NCBI GenBank assembly: GCA_026414725.1
Contig: JAOAIL010000002.1
Location: 88,223-120,480 of the forward strand
Length of the DNA stretch: 32,258 nt
Reading direction: 5' to 3'
From: a bacterium
GTDB lineage: Bacteria; Ratteibacteria; UBA8468; B48-G9; JAFGKM01
Shown here one piece after another: positions 1-7,567 of the stretch. Every line of letters begins with the position of its first letter. Position 1 is the first letter of the stretch. A program made the position numbers and the translations under genes. The notes beneath the pieces are model-generated. The model was not told the origin of the DNA. It made no database searches and saw nothing but the letters and a program-made list of their open reading frames with translations.

Positions 1-1
1 C

Positions 2-691
2 CTTTTTCTAAAAAATATAGATATAGTTCTTTTATTCTTCTCTACTTTACTATGGGCAATTATGCATGGCTTGCCTTTCCCTCATTACTATATTCCTCTC
101 ATTCCTTTTATTTTTCTCTTATCAGTTAAGGGATTTTATAACTTCCATCAGATATATACTTTCGGTAAAGTCAAAAAATATTTTTATCTTTTAATTTTAC
201 TTTCTATTTCCCAATCTCTTTTACACTGGAATGGTATTGACTTTCATAAGCAATGGATAAGATTCATAAAAGAAAAAAAATGGGAAGCAAGATATGAAAA
301 AAATAAAGATATTGAATTGATAAATTATATTCAGGAAAATGTTCCGCAGAATGAAAAAATAGTACTCTGGGGATTAAATCCGAGAATATATATATTCTCA
401 GAAAGAGAACCAGGAACAAGGTTTATTTCATCAGTAGAACCGGTTAATGGTTTTGTTTATTACGATATCCGGAAAATTATACAGTTCCCTGAAGCAGAGC
501 AATTATTTCTTTACGACCTTGAATCCAATAAAGTAAAATATTTTATAGATGTTACTAATAAAAGTTTATTAAATATGGGATATTACACTATAGATAAATA
601 TCCTGCTATTGCAAAGTATCTATATGAAAATTTTATTTTGATAGGTAATATAAATGGATGTTATATATGGAAAAGGAGTAGTTATGAATAA
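2..691 (+). CDS. GT-C family membrane glycosyltransferase, C-terminal part (5' truncated)
   Basis: The frame is open from base 2 through the ATG at 62, so the gene begins before the window and only its last ~230 codons are seen. Three hydrophobic stretches come first: around the ATG, then one containing HYYIPLIPF, then YFYLLILLSISQSLLHW. A soluble tail of about 140 residues follows, with an extended NYIQENVPQNEKIVLWG-like segment and the ending CYIWKR. This shape (last membrane helices, then a periplasmic C-terminal domain) is usual for GT39/PMT_2-type lipid-sugar-dependent transferases. The catalytic N-terminus is missing, so the family call rests on architecture and on the many similar genes nearby. 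Its end overlaps the next gene by 8 nt. Confidence 0.6.
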   Translation, partial: LFLKNIDIVLLFFSTLLWAIMHGLPFPHYYIPLIPFIFLLSVKGFYNFHQIYTFGKVKKYFYLLILLSISQSLLHWNGIDFHKQWIRFIKEKKWEARYEKNKDIELINYIQENVPQNEKIVLWGLNPRIYIFSEREPGTRFISSVEPVNGFVYYDIRKIIQFPEAEQLFLYDLESNKVKYFIDVTNKSLLNMGYYTIDKYPAIAKYLYENFILIGNINGCYIWKRSSYE

Positions 692-1631
692 TAAAAAAAT
701 AAAAATTCTAGTTACTGGTGGAGCAGGATATATTGGTTCTGTTTTAGTCCCCTTTTTCTTAGAAAAAGGTTATGAAATTATAGTTCTTGACAATTTTATG
801 TATAATCAGACGTCACTTCTTGACTGTTGCCACTTTAAAAATCTTGAAATCATAAGAGGAGATGTAAGAGACAAAAATTTATTGAAAGAATTAATAAGAA
901 GAGTGGATATTATTTTCCCACTTGCCTGTATAACAGGTGCACCTGCCTGTGCAAAAAACCCAATTACAGCAGAAGAAGTGAACCTCAATGCAATTAAAAC
1001 CATCATAAAAGAAAGAAGTAAAGACCAAATTATAATCTTCCCAACAACAAATAGTGGATATGGTATAGGACAGGAAGGAATTTATTGCACAGAAGAAACA
1101 CCACTAAATCCCATTTCTTTATATGGTAGATTAAAAGTAGAAGCAGAAAAAGCAATTCTTGACTCCGGGAATTCTATAACTTTAAGATTAGCCACTGTTT
1201 TCGGTATAAGCCCAAGGATGCGACTTGACTTGCTTGTAAATGACTTTGTTTATAGAGCGGTAACAGATAGAAGTTTAATCCTTTTTCAGGGGCATTTTAA
1301 AAGAAACTATGTTTATATAGGAGATGTCGCAAAGGTTTTTTTACACTGTCTAACAAATTTTGATAAAATGAAAAACCAGCCATATAATTTTGGATTAAGT
1401 AATGCAAATTTAAGTAAGATTGAACTCTGTCAGAAGATAAAAGAACAGATACCTGACTTTTATTTTGTTGAAGCAGAAGTAGGAGAAGACCCTGATAAAA
1501 GAAACTATATTGTAAGCAATGAAAAAATAGAAAAGAGCGGTTTTAAAGCAGAAGTATCTGTAGAAGAAGGTATAAAAGAACTTATAAAAGGATACCAGAT
1601 TATAAGAAAAAATCAGTTTACAAATATCTGA
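684..1631 (+). CDS. NAD-dependent sugar epimerase/dehydratase (extended SDR)
   Basis: Predicted cytosolic nucleotide-sugar-modifying enzyme of the extended short-chain dehydrogenase family. The N-terminus has the Rossmann motif TGGAGYIGS (residues 11-19) and an acidic residue after strand 2 (VLDNF). The catalytic Y147-x3-K151 pair lies in SLYGRLKVEAEKA, preceded by FPTTNSGYG. Length 315 is normal. I chose the ATG at 684 rather than an in-frame ATG 30 nt upstream because AAAAGGAG sits at 671-678 just before it. It overlaps the upstream stop by 8 nt and is followed after 2 nt by the radical SAM gene. Substrate cannot be read from sequence; the neighbours suggest a GDP- or dTDP-hexose. It could be a 4-epimerase, reductase or dehydratase. 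Confidence 0.82.
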   Translation: MNNKKIKILVTGGAGYIGSVLVPFFLEKGYEIIVLDNFMYNQTSLLDCCHFKNLEIIRGDVRDKNLLKELIRRVDIIFPLACITGAPACAKNPITAEEVNLNAIKTIIKERSKDQIIIFPTTNSGYGIGQEGIYCTEETPLNPISLYGRLKVEAEKAILDSGNSITLRLATVFGISPRMRLDLLVNDFVYRAVTDRSLILFQGHFKRNYVYIGDVAKVFLHCLTNFDKMKNQPYNFGLSNANLSKIELCQKIKEQIPDFYFVEAEVGEDPDKRNYIVSNEKIEKSGFKAEVSVEEGIKELIKGYQIIRKNQFTNI

Positions 1632-1633
1632 TT

Positions 1634-3103
1634 ATGGAAAACATTGATTTGATTCTGGTCAATCCCGGTGTCCGTTCAGCCACATATGGAAAATTGGGAC
1701 AGTCACTTGCAGGTATAGAACCACCCTTATGGTGTGGACTAACCGCTTCTTTCATAAGACAACTCGGTTTTTCTGTAAAAATCATTGATGCTGATGCAGA
1801 AGAATTATCTCCTGAAGAAACTGCGGACAGGATTTTAGAAAATACTCCATTATTGATAAATATCGTGGTTATGGGAACAAATCCTTCTGCTTCATCCACT
1901 CCCAAAATGGTTGTGACAAGGAAACTAATAGAAAATATTAAGAAAAAATCTGATGTAAAAATAGTATTAAGTGGTATTCATCCTTCTGCGCTACCTGAAC
2001 AGACATTAAAGGAAGAAAAAACAGATTATATTGCTTACGGAGAAGGGTTTTATACCATTCTACAATTACTAAAGATGCTAAAAGATAAGTCCTTAAAAAT
2101 TGATGAGATTGAAGGGCTATTCTATAGAAAAAACGGAGAAATAAAAGCCAATAAACCAGCAGAATTGATTAAAGATGTTGATATGCTTCCTTTTGTTGCC
2201 TGGGACCTTTTACCTATGGAAAAATATAGGGCACACAACTGGCACTGTTTTGGAGATATTGAAAACAGGAGCCCTTATGCTGCTATATATACAAGTTTTG
2301 GCTGTCCATACCACTGCAATTATTGCAATATCCACGCTGTTTATAATCAGAAGCCAGGCATAAGATACCGTTCCTGTGAAAAGGTAGTTGATGAGATAGG
2401 ACTGCTTGTTGAAAAATATAAAATCAGGCATCTTAAAATTGCAGATGAGTTATTTGTATTAAACAAAAAGAGGGTAGAAAAAATATGTGACCTTATAATT
2501 GAAAGAGGATACAAACTAAATATATGGGCTTATGCGAGAATTGATACGGTTGATGAAAACATATTGAGGAAACTAAAACAGACAGGTGTGAACTGGCTAT
2601 GTTATGGTATTGAATCAGCAAATGAACAAGTTAGGGAAGGGGTTTCTAAAAAAATACAGCAGGATAAAATTGAAAATGTAATAAAAATGACGAAAGATGC
2701 CGGTATATATGTATTAGGTAATTTTATATTTGGACTTCCTGATGATAACCTTGAAACAATGGAAGAAACATTACAAATGGCAGAGCGACTGAACTGTGAA
2801 TATGTAAATTTCTATGCAGCTATGGCTTATCCTGGTTCTGGGCTCTACTATGAAGCAATTAAAAAAGGAATAACACTACCTGACAGATGGGATGGTTATG
2901 CTCAACTTTCTTATGAGACATTACCACTACCAACGAAATATCTTACAGGAGAACAGGTTTTAAAATTCAGAGATGAAGCATTTATCAGATATTACAGTAG
3001 AAAGGAATATCTGGATATGATAAATGAGAAATTTGGTAGCAAAGTGGTCCAGCATATAAAACAGATGCTTGAACATAAGATTGAAAGGAAACACATAAAA
3101 TGA
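1634..3103 (+). CDS. Radical SAM protein with N-terminal B12-binding-type domain
   Basis: The N-terminal ~150 residues look like the cobalamin-binding-type domain of class B (BchE-like) radical SAM proteins: IDLILVNPG start, then IVVMGTNP, IVLSGIHPSALPEQ and YIAYGEGF. The usual DxHxxG base-on motif is not clear. The radical SAM core follows, with C224-x3-C228-x2-C231 (CPYHCNYC) for the 4Fe-4S cluster, then KIADELF, YGIESANEQV and a GNFIFGLPDD strand. Length 489 is typical. It starts 2 nt after the SDR stop with no obvious SD, suggesting translational coupling, and ends in an ATGA overlap with the DegT-type gene. The setting suggests a radical step on a sugar or lipid (C-methylation, epimerisation or dehydration). 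The reaction is unknown. Confidence 0.85.
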   Translation: MENIDLILVNPGVRSATYGKLGQSLAGIEPPLWCGLTASFIRQLGFSVKIIDADAEELSPEETADRILENTPLLINIVVMGTNPSASSTPKMVVTRKLIENIKKKSDVKIVLSGIHPSALPEQTLKEEKTDYIAYGEGFYTILQLLKMLKDKSLKIDEIEGLFYRKNGEIKANKPAELIKDVDMLPFVAWDLLPMEKYRAHNWHCFGDIENRSPYAAIYTSFGCPYHCNYCNIHAVYNQKPGIRYRSCEKVVDEIGLLVEKYKIRHLKIADELFVLNKKRVEKICDLIIERGYKLNIWAYARIDTVDENILRKLKQTGVNWLCYGIESANEQVREGVSKKIQQDKIENVIKMTKDAGIYVLGNFIFGLPDDNLETMEETLQMAERLNCEYVNFYAAMAYPGSGLYYEAIKKGITLPDRWDGYAQLSYETLPLPTKYLTGEQVLKFRDEAFIRYYSRKEYLDMINEKFGSKVVQHIKQMLEHKIERKHIK

Positions 3104-4293
3104 AAGTACCCTTTGGAGCATTATCTATCACCCAAAAATCAAAAGAATTGATAGAAGAGATATTAAAAACAGGAAGAGTTTCAAGTGGTAGATATGTAAG
3201 GGAATTTGAAAAAAAATTCGCCGAACTTACAGGAACAAAAGAAGCAGTTGCAGTAAGTTCTGGCACAGATGCACTGGCACTTGCACTGGCAGTTCTTTAT
3301 GACTTTGGAGCAAAGAGAGGCGATGAGGTAATAATACCTGCTCTTTCTTTTATTGCTACTGCCAATGCTGTTTTACAGGCAGGTTTTACACCTGTCTTTG
3401 TTGATATAAAATTAGAGACATTGAATATTGACCCAGAGAAGATAGAAAGTGCCATTACCAAGAAAACAAAGGCAATTATACCTGTCCACCTTATGGGAAA
3501 ACCAGCAGAGATGGATAAGATAATCAATATCGCAAAAAAATATAAGTTGTTTATTATTGAAGACGCTGCTGAAGCTCATGGAGCAGAATATAAAGGAAGA
3601 AAAATAGGATGTCTTGGAGATATGGCTGGTTTTAGTTTATATGTAGCACATATAATAACAACAATAGAAGGAGGAATTATAACAACTGATAGAAGTGATT
3701 TTGCTGAAATTTTAAGGTCATTAAGGTCCCATGGGAGAGCATGTAAATGTAATGTCTGTACATTAAACACATCAGAAGCATACTGTAGGAAAAGATTTAA
3801 AGAAGGTAGAGATATAAGATTTGTCTTTGAACGCGCAGGGTTTTCATCAAAAATGAATGAAGTTGAAGCAGCAATTGGTCTTGGTAATTTAGATATATAT
3901 GAGGAAATTTTGAGTGCAAGAAGGCGAAATTTACATCTTATGATAGAAAGATTTAAAGAATTTTCTGACTACTTTTTTACAATTAAAGAAGAACCTTATG
4001 AAAAGATAGGTCCTCATGCTTTCCCTGTTATTATTAAAAAGGGGGTTGATATTAACAGGAACCAACTCGTTGATTTTCTCACTAAAAACGGAATAGATAC
4101 AAGAGACCTCTTTTCTTCTATACCAACACAGTGTAGTGGATACAAATTTTTGGGCTATAAGAAAGGTAATTTTCCAAATGCTGAATATATAGGAAACAAT
4201 GGTATTCATATAGGAATTCACCAGAATATAGATAAAAGTTTAATAGATTATATCATCAAAATCTTCAGGGATTTTATTAGTAAAAAATCATGA
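3100..4293 (+). CDS. DegT/DnrJ-fold PLP/PMP enzyme with Lys-to-His switch and Cys cluster; candidate sugar 3-dehydratase
   Basis: Fold type I DegT/DnrJ/EryC1/StrS protein of normal length (397). Seen: SSGTDALALAL, IIPALSFIATANAVLQAGF, the cofactor aspartate D155 in IIEDAAEAHG, and a C-terminal domain. The position that holds the PLP-binding lysine (SFxxxKxxxxGEGG) reads SLYVAHIITTIEGG, so H184 replaces Lys. A His here is known in GDP-4-keto-6-deoxymannose 3-dehydratase (ColD) and in the Fe-S enzyme E1 (AscC/RfbH/SpnQ), which remove the 3-hydroxyl instead of transaminating. Residues 215-233 hold C215, C217, C220 and C229 followed by RKRF, in the same place as the 2Fe-2S loop of E1, but spacing differs and the E1 cysteine equivalent to A157 is absent. 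ATGA overlaps join it to both neighbours. Transaminase activity is unlikely; the substrate is inferred only. Confidence 0.8.
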   Translation: MKVPFGALSITQKSKELIEEILKTGRVSSGRYVREFEKKFAELTGTKEAVAVSSGTDALALALAVLYDFGAKRGDEVIIPALSFIATANAVLQAGFTPVFVDIKLETLNIDPEKIESAITKKTKAIIPVHLMGKPAEMDKIINIAKKYKLFIIEDAAEAHGAEYKGRKIGCLGDMAGFSLYVAHIITTIEGGIITTDRSDFAEILRSLRSHGRACKCNVCTLNTSEAYCRKRFKEGRDIRFVFERAGFSSKMNEVEAAIGLGNLDIYEEILSARRRNLHLMIERFKEFSDYFFTIKEEPYEKIGPHAFPVIIKKGVDINRNQLVDFLTKNGIDTRDLFSSIPTQCSGYKFLGYKKGNFPNAEYIGNNGIHIGIHQNIDKSLIDYIIKIFRDFISKKS

Positions 4294-5210
4294 AAAAAGA
4301 CAGTTTAATCTATATTGCAGGTCATACAGGACTCATCGGCTCTGCTATCACCAGAGGGCTTAAATCTCTCGGCTATAAAAATCTTATTTTAAAAACACAT
4401 AACGAATTAGACCTTATAAATCAAAAAGAAGTTGAAAAACTTTTTAAGAAGGAAAGACCTGAATATGTATTTGTATGTGCTGGGAAAACAGGTGGAATAT
4501 ATGCTAATATGAAATATCCGGCTGACTTTATATATCAAAATCTTCTTATATCTGCTAATCTCATTCATTCTTCTTTCCTTTATAAGGTAAAAAAACTACT
4601 TTATATAGGATGTTCCTGTATGTACCCAAAGTTCTGTAAACAACCCATGAAGGAAGAATATCTTTTAACAGGAGCACTTGAACCAACGAGCGAACCATAT
4701 GCTATCGCTAAAATAGCAGGAATCAAAATGTGTATTTCTTATTACAGACAGTACGGTTCTAATTTCATCCCTGTTATAGCAGGAAATATCTATGGTCCCG
4801 GAGGAAGTCATTTTAACGAAGAGGCACATGTTATCCCTTCTTTAATTAGAAAGTTTTATGAGGCAAAAAGAAATAATGAGAAATCAGTAACAATCGGTGG
4901 AACAGGCAAACCCACGAGGGACTTTTTATATGTAGATGACATGGCAGATGCCTGTATATTTTTAATGAGAAACCTGGAAGGTGGTGAAATTTATAATATC
5001 GGAACAGGAACTTCTGTATCAATATCAGAAATAGCGCATATCATCAAGTCGGAAATAAAATATAAAGGGGAAATAGTATTTGATATATCTAAACCTGATG
5101 GAATGTTACAGCGATGCCTTGATATAACAAAGATTAAAAATATAGGATGGAAGCCAAAAACACAAATAAAAGAAGGAATAAAGAAAACTTTACAATGGTT
5201 TATGAGATAA
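4290..5210 (+). CDS. fcl: GDP-L-fucose synthase-like epimerase/reductase
   Basis: Extended SDR closely resembling GDP-L-fucose synthase (GDP-4-keto-6-deoxymannose 3,5-epimerase/4-reductase): GHTGLIGS (11-18), KQPMKEEYLLTGALEPTSEPYAIAKIAG-type core (two blocks), Y137 and K141, C110 and H180 at the epimerisation positions, NIYGPGG, and RDFLYVDDMADA. Length 306 is usual. One oddity: by alignment with E. coli Fcl the catalytic Ser107 is a cysteine here (C108 in GCSCMYP). The gene overlaps the lysine-less DegT gene by 4 nt, and gmd, which makes its expected substrate, lies 1.4 kb downstream. Because the upstream enzyme may be a 3-dehydratase, the product could be a GDP-3,6-dideoxyhexose such as colitose (ColC-like role) rather than GDP-fucose. 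Confidence 0.85.
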   Translation: MKKDSLIYIAGHTGLIGSAITRGLKSLGYKNLILKTHNELDLINQKEVEKLFKKERPEYVFVCAGKTGGIYANMKYPADFIYQNLLISANLIHSSFLYKVKKLLYIGCSCMYPKFCKQPMKEEYLLTGALEPTSEPYAIAKIAGIKMCISYYRQYGSNFIPVIAGNIYGPGGSHFNEEAHVIPSLIRKFYEAKRNNEKSVTIGGTGKPTRDFLYVDDMADACIFLMRNLEGGEIYNIGTGTSVSISEIAHIIKSEIKYKGEIVFDISKPDGMLQRCLDITKIKNIGWKPKTQIKEGIKKTLQWFMR

Positions 5211-5220
5211 TTCTAAAAAT

Positions 5221-5853
5221 ATGCTAACGAATATAAGAATTTTTCTTATTTTAATTAATAGTTTTAGTGTACAAATGTTTGAAAATATTAAATTTAGCAT
5301 TATACTTCACGGTATTCTTTCTTTGTCTGACATACCCGCATATTTCAGAAGAAAAATGAGAAATATAAAAACTAAATATAGCATAACAATAAGTTCAACA
5401 GATACAGATAGTAAAGAAAGAAATGGTTTAAAGAAACTAAAAAAAATCTTCTATTATTTTTTTCTGATAAGGCATCTTTACCGTTTTATCAAAAACATCA
5501 TCTTTACTACAATACTTATTTACTGTAATAACAAGTCCTTAATTAAAAAATGCTATAACTTCATAAATAAAAAGAAAAATTCTAAAGAAAAAGAAGTAGC
5601 TCTGGTGGGCATAAGCGATACAGCCAAAATAATCATATTGCTTATGAAAAGAAGCGGGATAAAAATTAAGGGAATATATGACAATGTTAGTGGCTTAAAA
5701 TTTTTGGGATATTATGTAAAACATTATTCTGAACTATGTGGTTATAATGGTGCGGTTTTAGTCACTTCCTCTATTAATTCATACGAAAAATTTGAAAAAC
5801 TGATAAGAAGTGGTGTCCATCCAGAAAATATAGAGATTTTAAACAATGAATAA
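5221..5853 (+). CDS. Unrecognised protein with C-terminal Rossmann-like domain
   Basis: I do not recognise the N-terminal ~115 residues, which are Lys/Ile/Phe-rich and contain hydrophobic stretches (for example YYFFLIRHLYRFIKNIIFTT). From about residue 125 the protein looks like a small nucleotide-binding Rossmann domain: EVALVGISDTAKIIILLM, then IKGIYDN, FLGYYVKHYSEL, AVLVTSS and a final GVHPENIEIL. Such domains occur in sugar-biosynthesis proteins, including the N-terminal part of PglD-like proteins and some polysaccharide-associated regulators. No SD precedes the ATG at 5221, and ATGs at 5275 and 5356 are alternatives. Hand counts of several lines give about 20-30% G+C, lower than neighbouring genes. 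It overlaps the next gene by 8 nt. It may be a remnant or a divergent accessory protein. Confidence 0.5.
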   Translation: MLTNIRIFLILINSFSVQMFENIKFSIILHGILSLSDIPAYFRRKMRNIKTKYSITISSTDTDSKERNGLKKLKKIFYYFFLIRHLYRFIKNIIFTTILIYCNNKSLIKKCYNFINKKKNSKEKEVALVGISDTAKIIILLMKRSGIKIKGIYDNVSGLKFLGYYVKHYSELCGYNGAVLVTSSINSYEKFEKLIRSGVHPENIEILNNE

Positions 5854-6571
5854 AATTCCAGAAATTTCTCTACTACTACCTACAAGAAATAGAGTATGGG
5901 CATTAAAAAGGTTGTTTGAAAGCATAATAAAAACAACATATGACTATAAAAATATAGAAATTGTTTTATATATTGATGAAGATGATTTACAGAGTAGAGA
6001 TATTACATTAAACGAAATAACTCTAAAAAAGATTACTGGACCTCGCCAGGAAATGGGAAAGGTTTTAAATACCTGTTATAAAGAATCAAAAGGACATTGT
6101 TTAATAAATATAAATGACGATGCCGTGTTTGAAACCGCAAATTGGGATATTTTAATTCTGAATCGTATAAAAGATATTCAGGATGAAATATATCTAATCT
6201 ATGGAAATGACCTGCATAAAGGCAAAAAACATCCTACTTTCCCAGGAATTTCAAGAAAAGTATGTGAGATATTGGATGGATTTTCTCATTATGGATATGA
6301 GAGATTTCTTATAGAAACGCATTTATTTGATATTTTTATCAAACTAAGAAAACTTGGATATAGCAGAATTTTTTACATGTCTGATGTAATTTTTGAACAT
6401 AGACATTACCTTGCAGATAAATCATCACCTGATGAAACATATCTTTCGAGAAATACATATAAAGACCATCATCTATTTATTTCTCTCGCAAGAGATAGAC
6501 ATTATAGCGCTCTAAAATTGGCACAGTATATATGTAATATCAGAAATTATTGTAAAAATGAACTATATTAA
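5846..6571 (+). CDS. GT-A (family 2-like) glycosyltransferase
   Basis: The start resembles GT2 enzymes (EISLLLPTRNRVWALKRLFESI), followed by IVLYIDEDD and a GHCLININDDAVF segment whose D91-D92 probably serve as the metal/nucleotide DxD-type site. A late FEHRHY is a plausible catalytic/metal histidine region. No membrane helix is evident, so it should work in the cytosol or at the inner face of the membrane. Length 241 is short but common for this fold. It overlaps the preceding gene by 8 nt and is followed after 12 nt by gmd, suggesting it transfers a GDP-6-deoxyhexose made by this cassette. That pairing is inference from position only. Confidence 0.65.
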   Translation: MNKIPEISLLLPTRNRVWALKRLFESIIKTTYDYKNIEIVLYIDEDDLQSRDITLNEITLKKITGPRQEMGKVLNTCYKESKGHCLININDDAVFETANWDILILNRIKDIQDEIYLIYGNDLHKGKKHPTFPGISRKVCEILDGFSHYGYERFLIETHLFDIFIKLRKLGYSRIFYMSDVIFEHRHYLADKSSPDETYLSRNTYKDHHLFISLARDRHYSALKLAQYICNIRNYCKNELY

Positions 6572-6583
6572 AAAGGGGAAATT

Positions 6584-7567
6584 ATGAAAAAAGCATTGAT
6601 AACAGGTATTACGGGTCAGGATGGTTCTTATCTTGCAGAATTATTGCTGGAAAAAGGATATGAAGTTCATGGTATTGTAAGAAGAGTTGCTTTTGAAGAT
6701 CCGGAACATAGATTATGGCGAATAAAACACATTAGAGATAAATTATATTTACACTGTGGTTCTATGGAAAGTTATGCCAGTATTTATAATATAGTTGAAC
6801 AGGTCAAACCAGACGAATGTTATCATCTTGCCGCTCAGAGTTTTGTAAGTTACTCATTTGAAGATGAATTTTCCACATTGAATACAAATATAAATGGAAC
6901 AACATATATTCTATCTGCTATAAAAAATAGAAAACCAGATTGTAAATTTTATTTTGCTGCCTCCAGTGAAATGTTCGGACATGTTCTTGAAACTCCTCAG
7001 AAAGAAAGTACTCCTTTTAATCCAAGATCTCCTTATGGAATTTCAAAAGTAGTTGGCTATTATTTTACAAAAAATTATAGAGAAGCTTATAACATATTTG
7101 CCTGTAGCGGCATATGTTTTAACCATGAATCACCGAGGAGAGGATTTGAATTTGTTACAAAAAAAATTTCAAGGGGAGTTGCAATGATAAAATTTGGTCT
7201 TACTGATAAAATAAAGATTGGAAATCTTGAAGCAAAAAGAGATTGGGGATTTGCTCCTGAATATGTAGAAGCAATGTATATAATGCTTCAGCAAAGCAAA
7301 CCAGAAGATTACGTTATAGCAACAGGAGAAACACATTCTGTAAAGGAATTTGTTGAACTTGCCTTTGAAACAGCAGAACTGAACTGGGAAAAATATGTTG
7401 AAATAGATAGTTCTTTATTCAGACCTGCTGAGGTTTATGAACTTAAAGGAGATATAACAAAGATTAAAAAAGAAATTGGCTGGCAACCTAAAATAAAATT
7501 TAAAGAACTTGTAAAACTTATGGTTGAAAATGACCTTAAAGAAATACAGAAACTTCAGAAAAAATGA
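6584..7567 (+). CDS. gmd: GDP-mannose 4,6-dehydratase
   Basis: Converts GDP-D-mannose to GDP-4-keto-6-deoxy-D-mannose, the branch point to GDP-fucose, GDP-rhamnose, GDP-perosamine and GDP-colitose. Clear Gmd motifs: ITGITGQDGSYLAELLLEKG at the NADP site, HLAAQSFV, FAASSEMFG with S128-E129, Y151-x3-K155 in SPYGISK, the NHESPRRGFEFVTKKI signature, and GNLEAKRDWGFAPEYVEAM. Length 327 is slightly below the usual 345-370. A good SD (AAAAGGGG) precedes the ATG. The 3' end overlaps the next gene by ATGA. The DegT-type and Fcl-like enzymes upstream are the probable users of its product. Confidence 0.93.
   Translation: MKKALITGITGQDGSYLAELLLEKGYEVHGIVRRVAFEDPEHRLWRIKHIRDKLYLHCGSMESYASIYNIVEQVKPDECYHLAAQSFVSYSFEDEFSTLNTNINGTTYILSAIKNRKPDCKFYFAASSEMFGHVLETPQKESTPFNPRSPYGISKVVGYYFTKNYREAYNIFACSGICFNHESPRRGFEFVTKKISRGVAMIKFGLTDKIKIGNLEAKRDWGFAPEYVEAMYIMLQQSKPEDYVIATGETHSVKEFVELAFETAELNWEKYVEIDSSLFRPAEVYELKGDITKIKKEIGWQPKIKFKELVKLMVENDLKEIQKLQKK

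Noticed and set aside
654-683. Upstream in-frame ATG at 654 as the start of the SDR gene
   Set aside because: It would add ten residues before the Rossmann strand and increase overlap with the previous gene; the ATG at 684 has a good ribosome binding site.
3100-4293. Annotation as an ordinary sugar aminotransferase
   Set aside because: The PLP-anchoring lysine position is His, so the standard transamination chemistry is unlikely; kept as DegT-fold with a candidate 3-dehydratase role.
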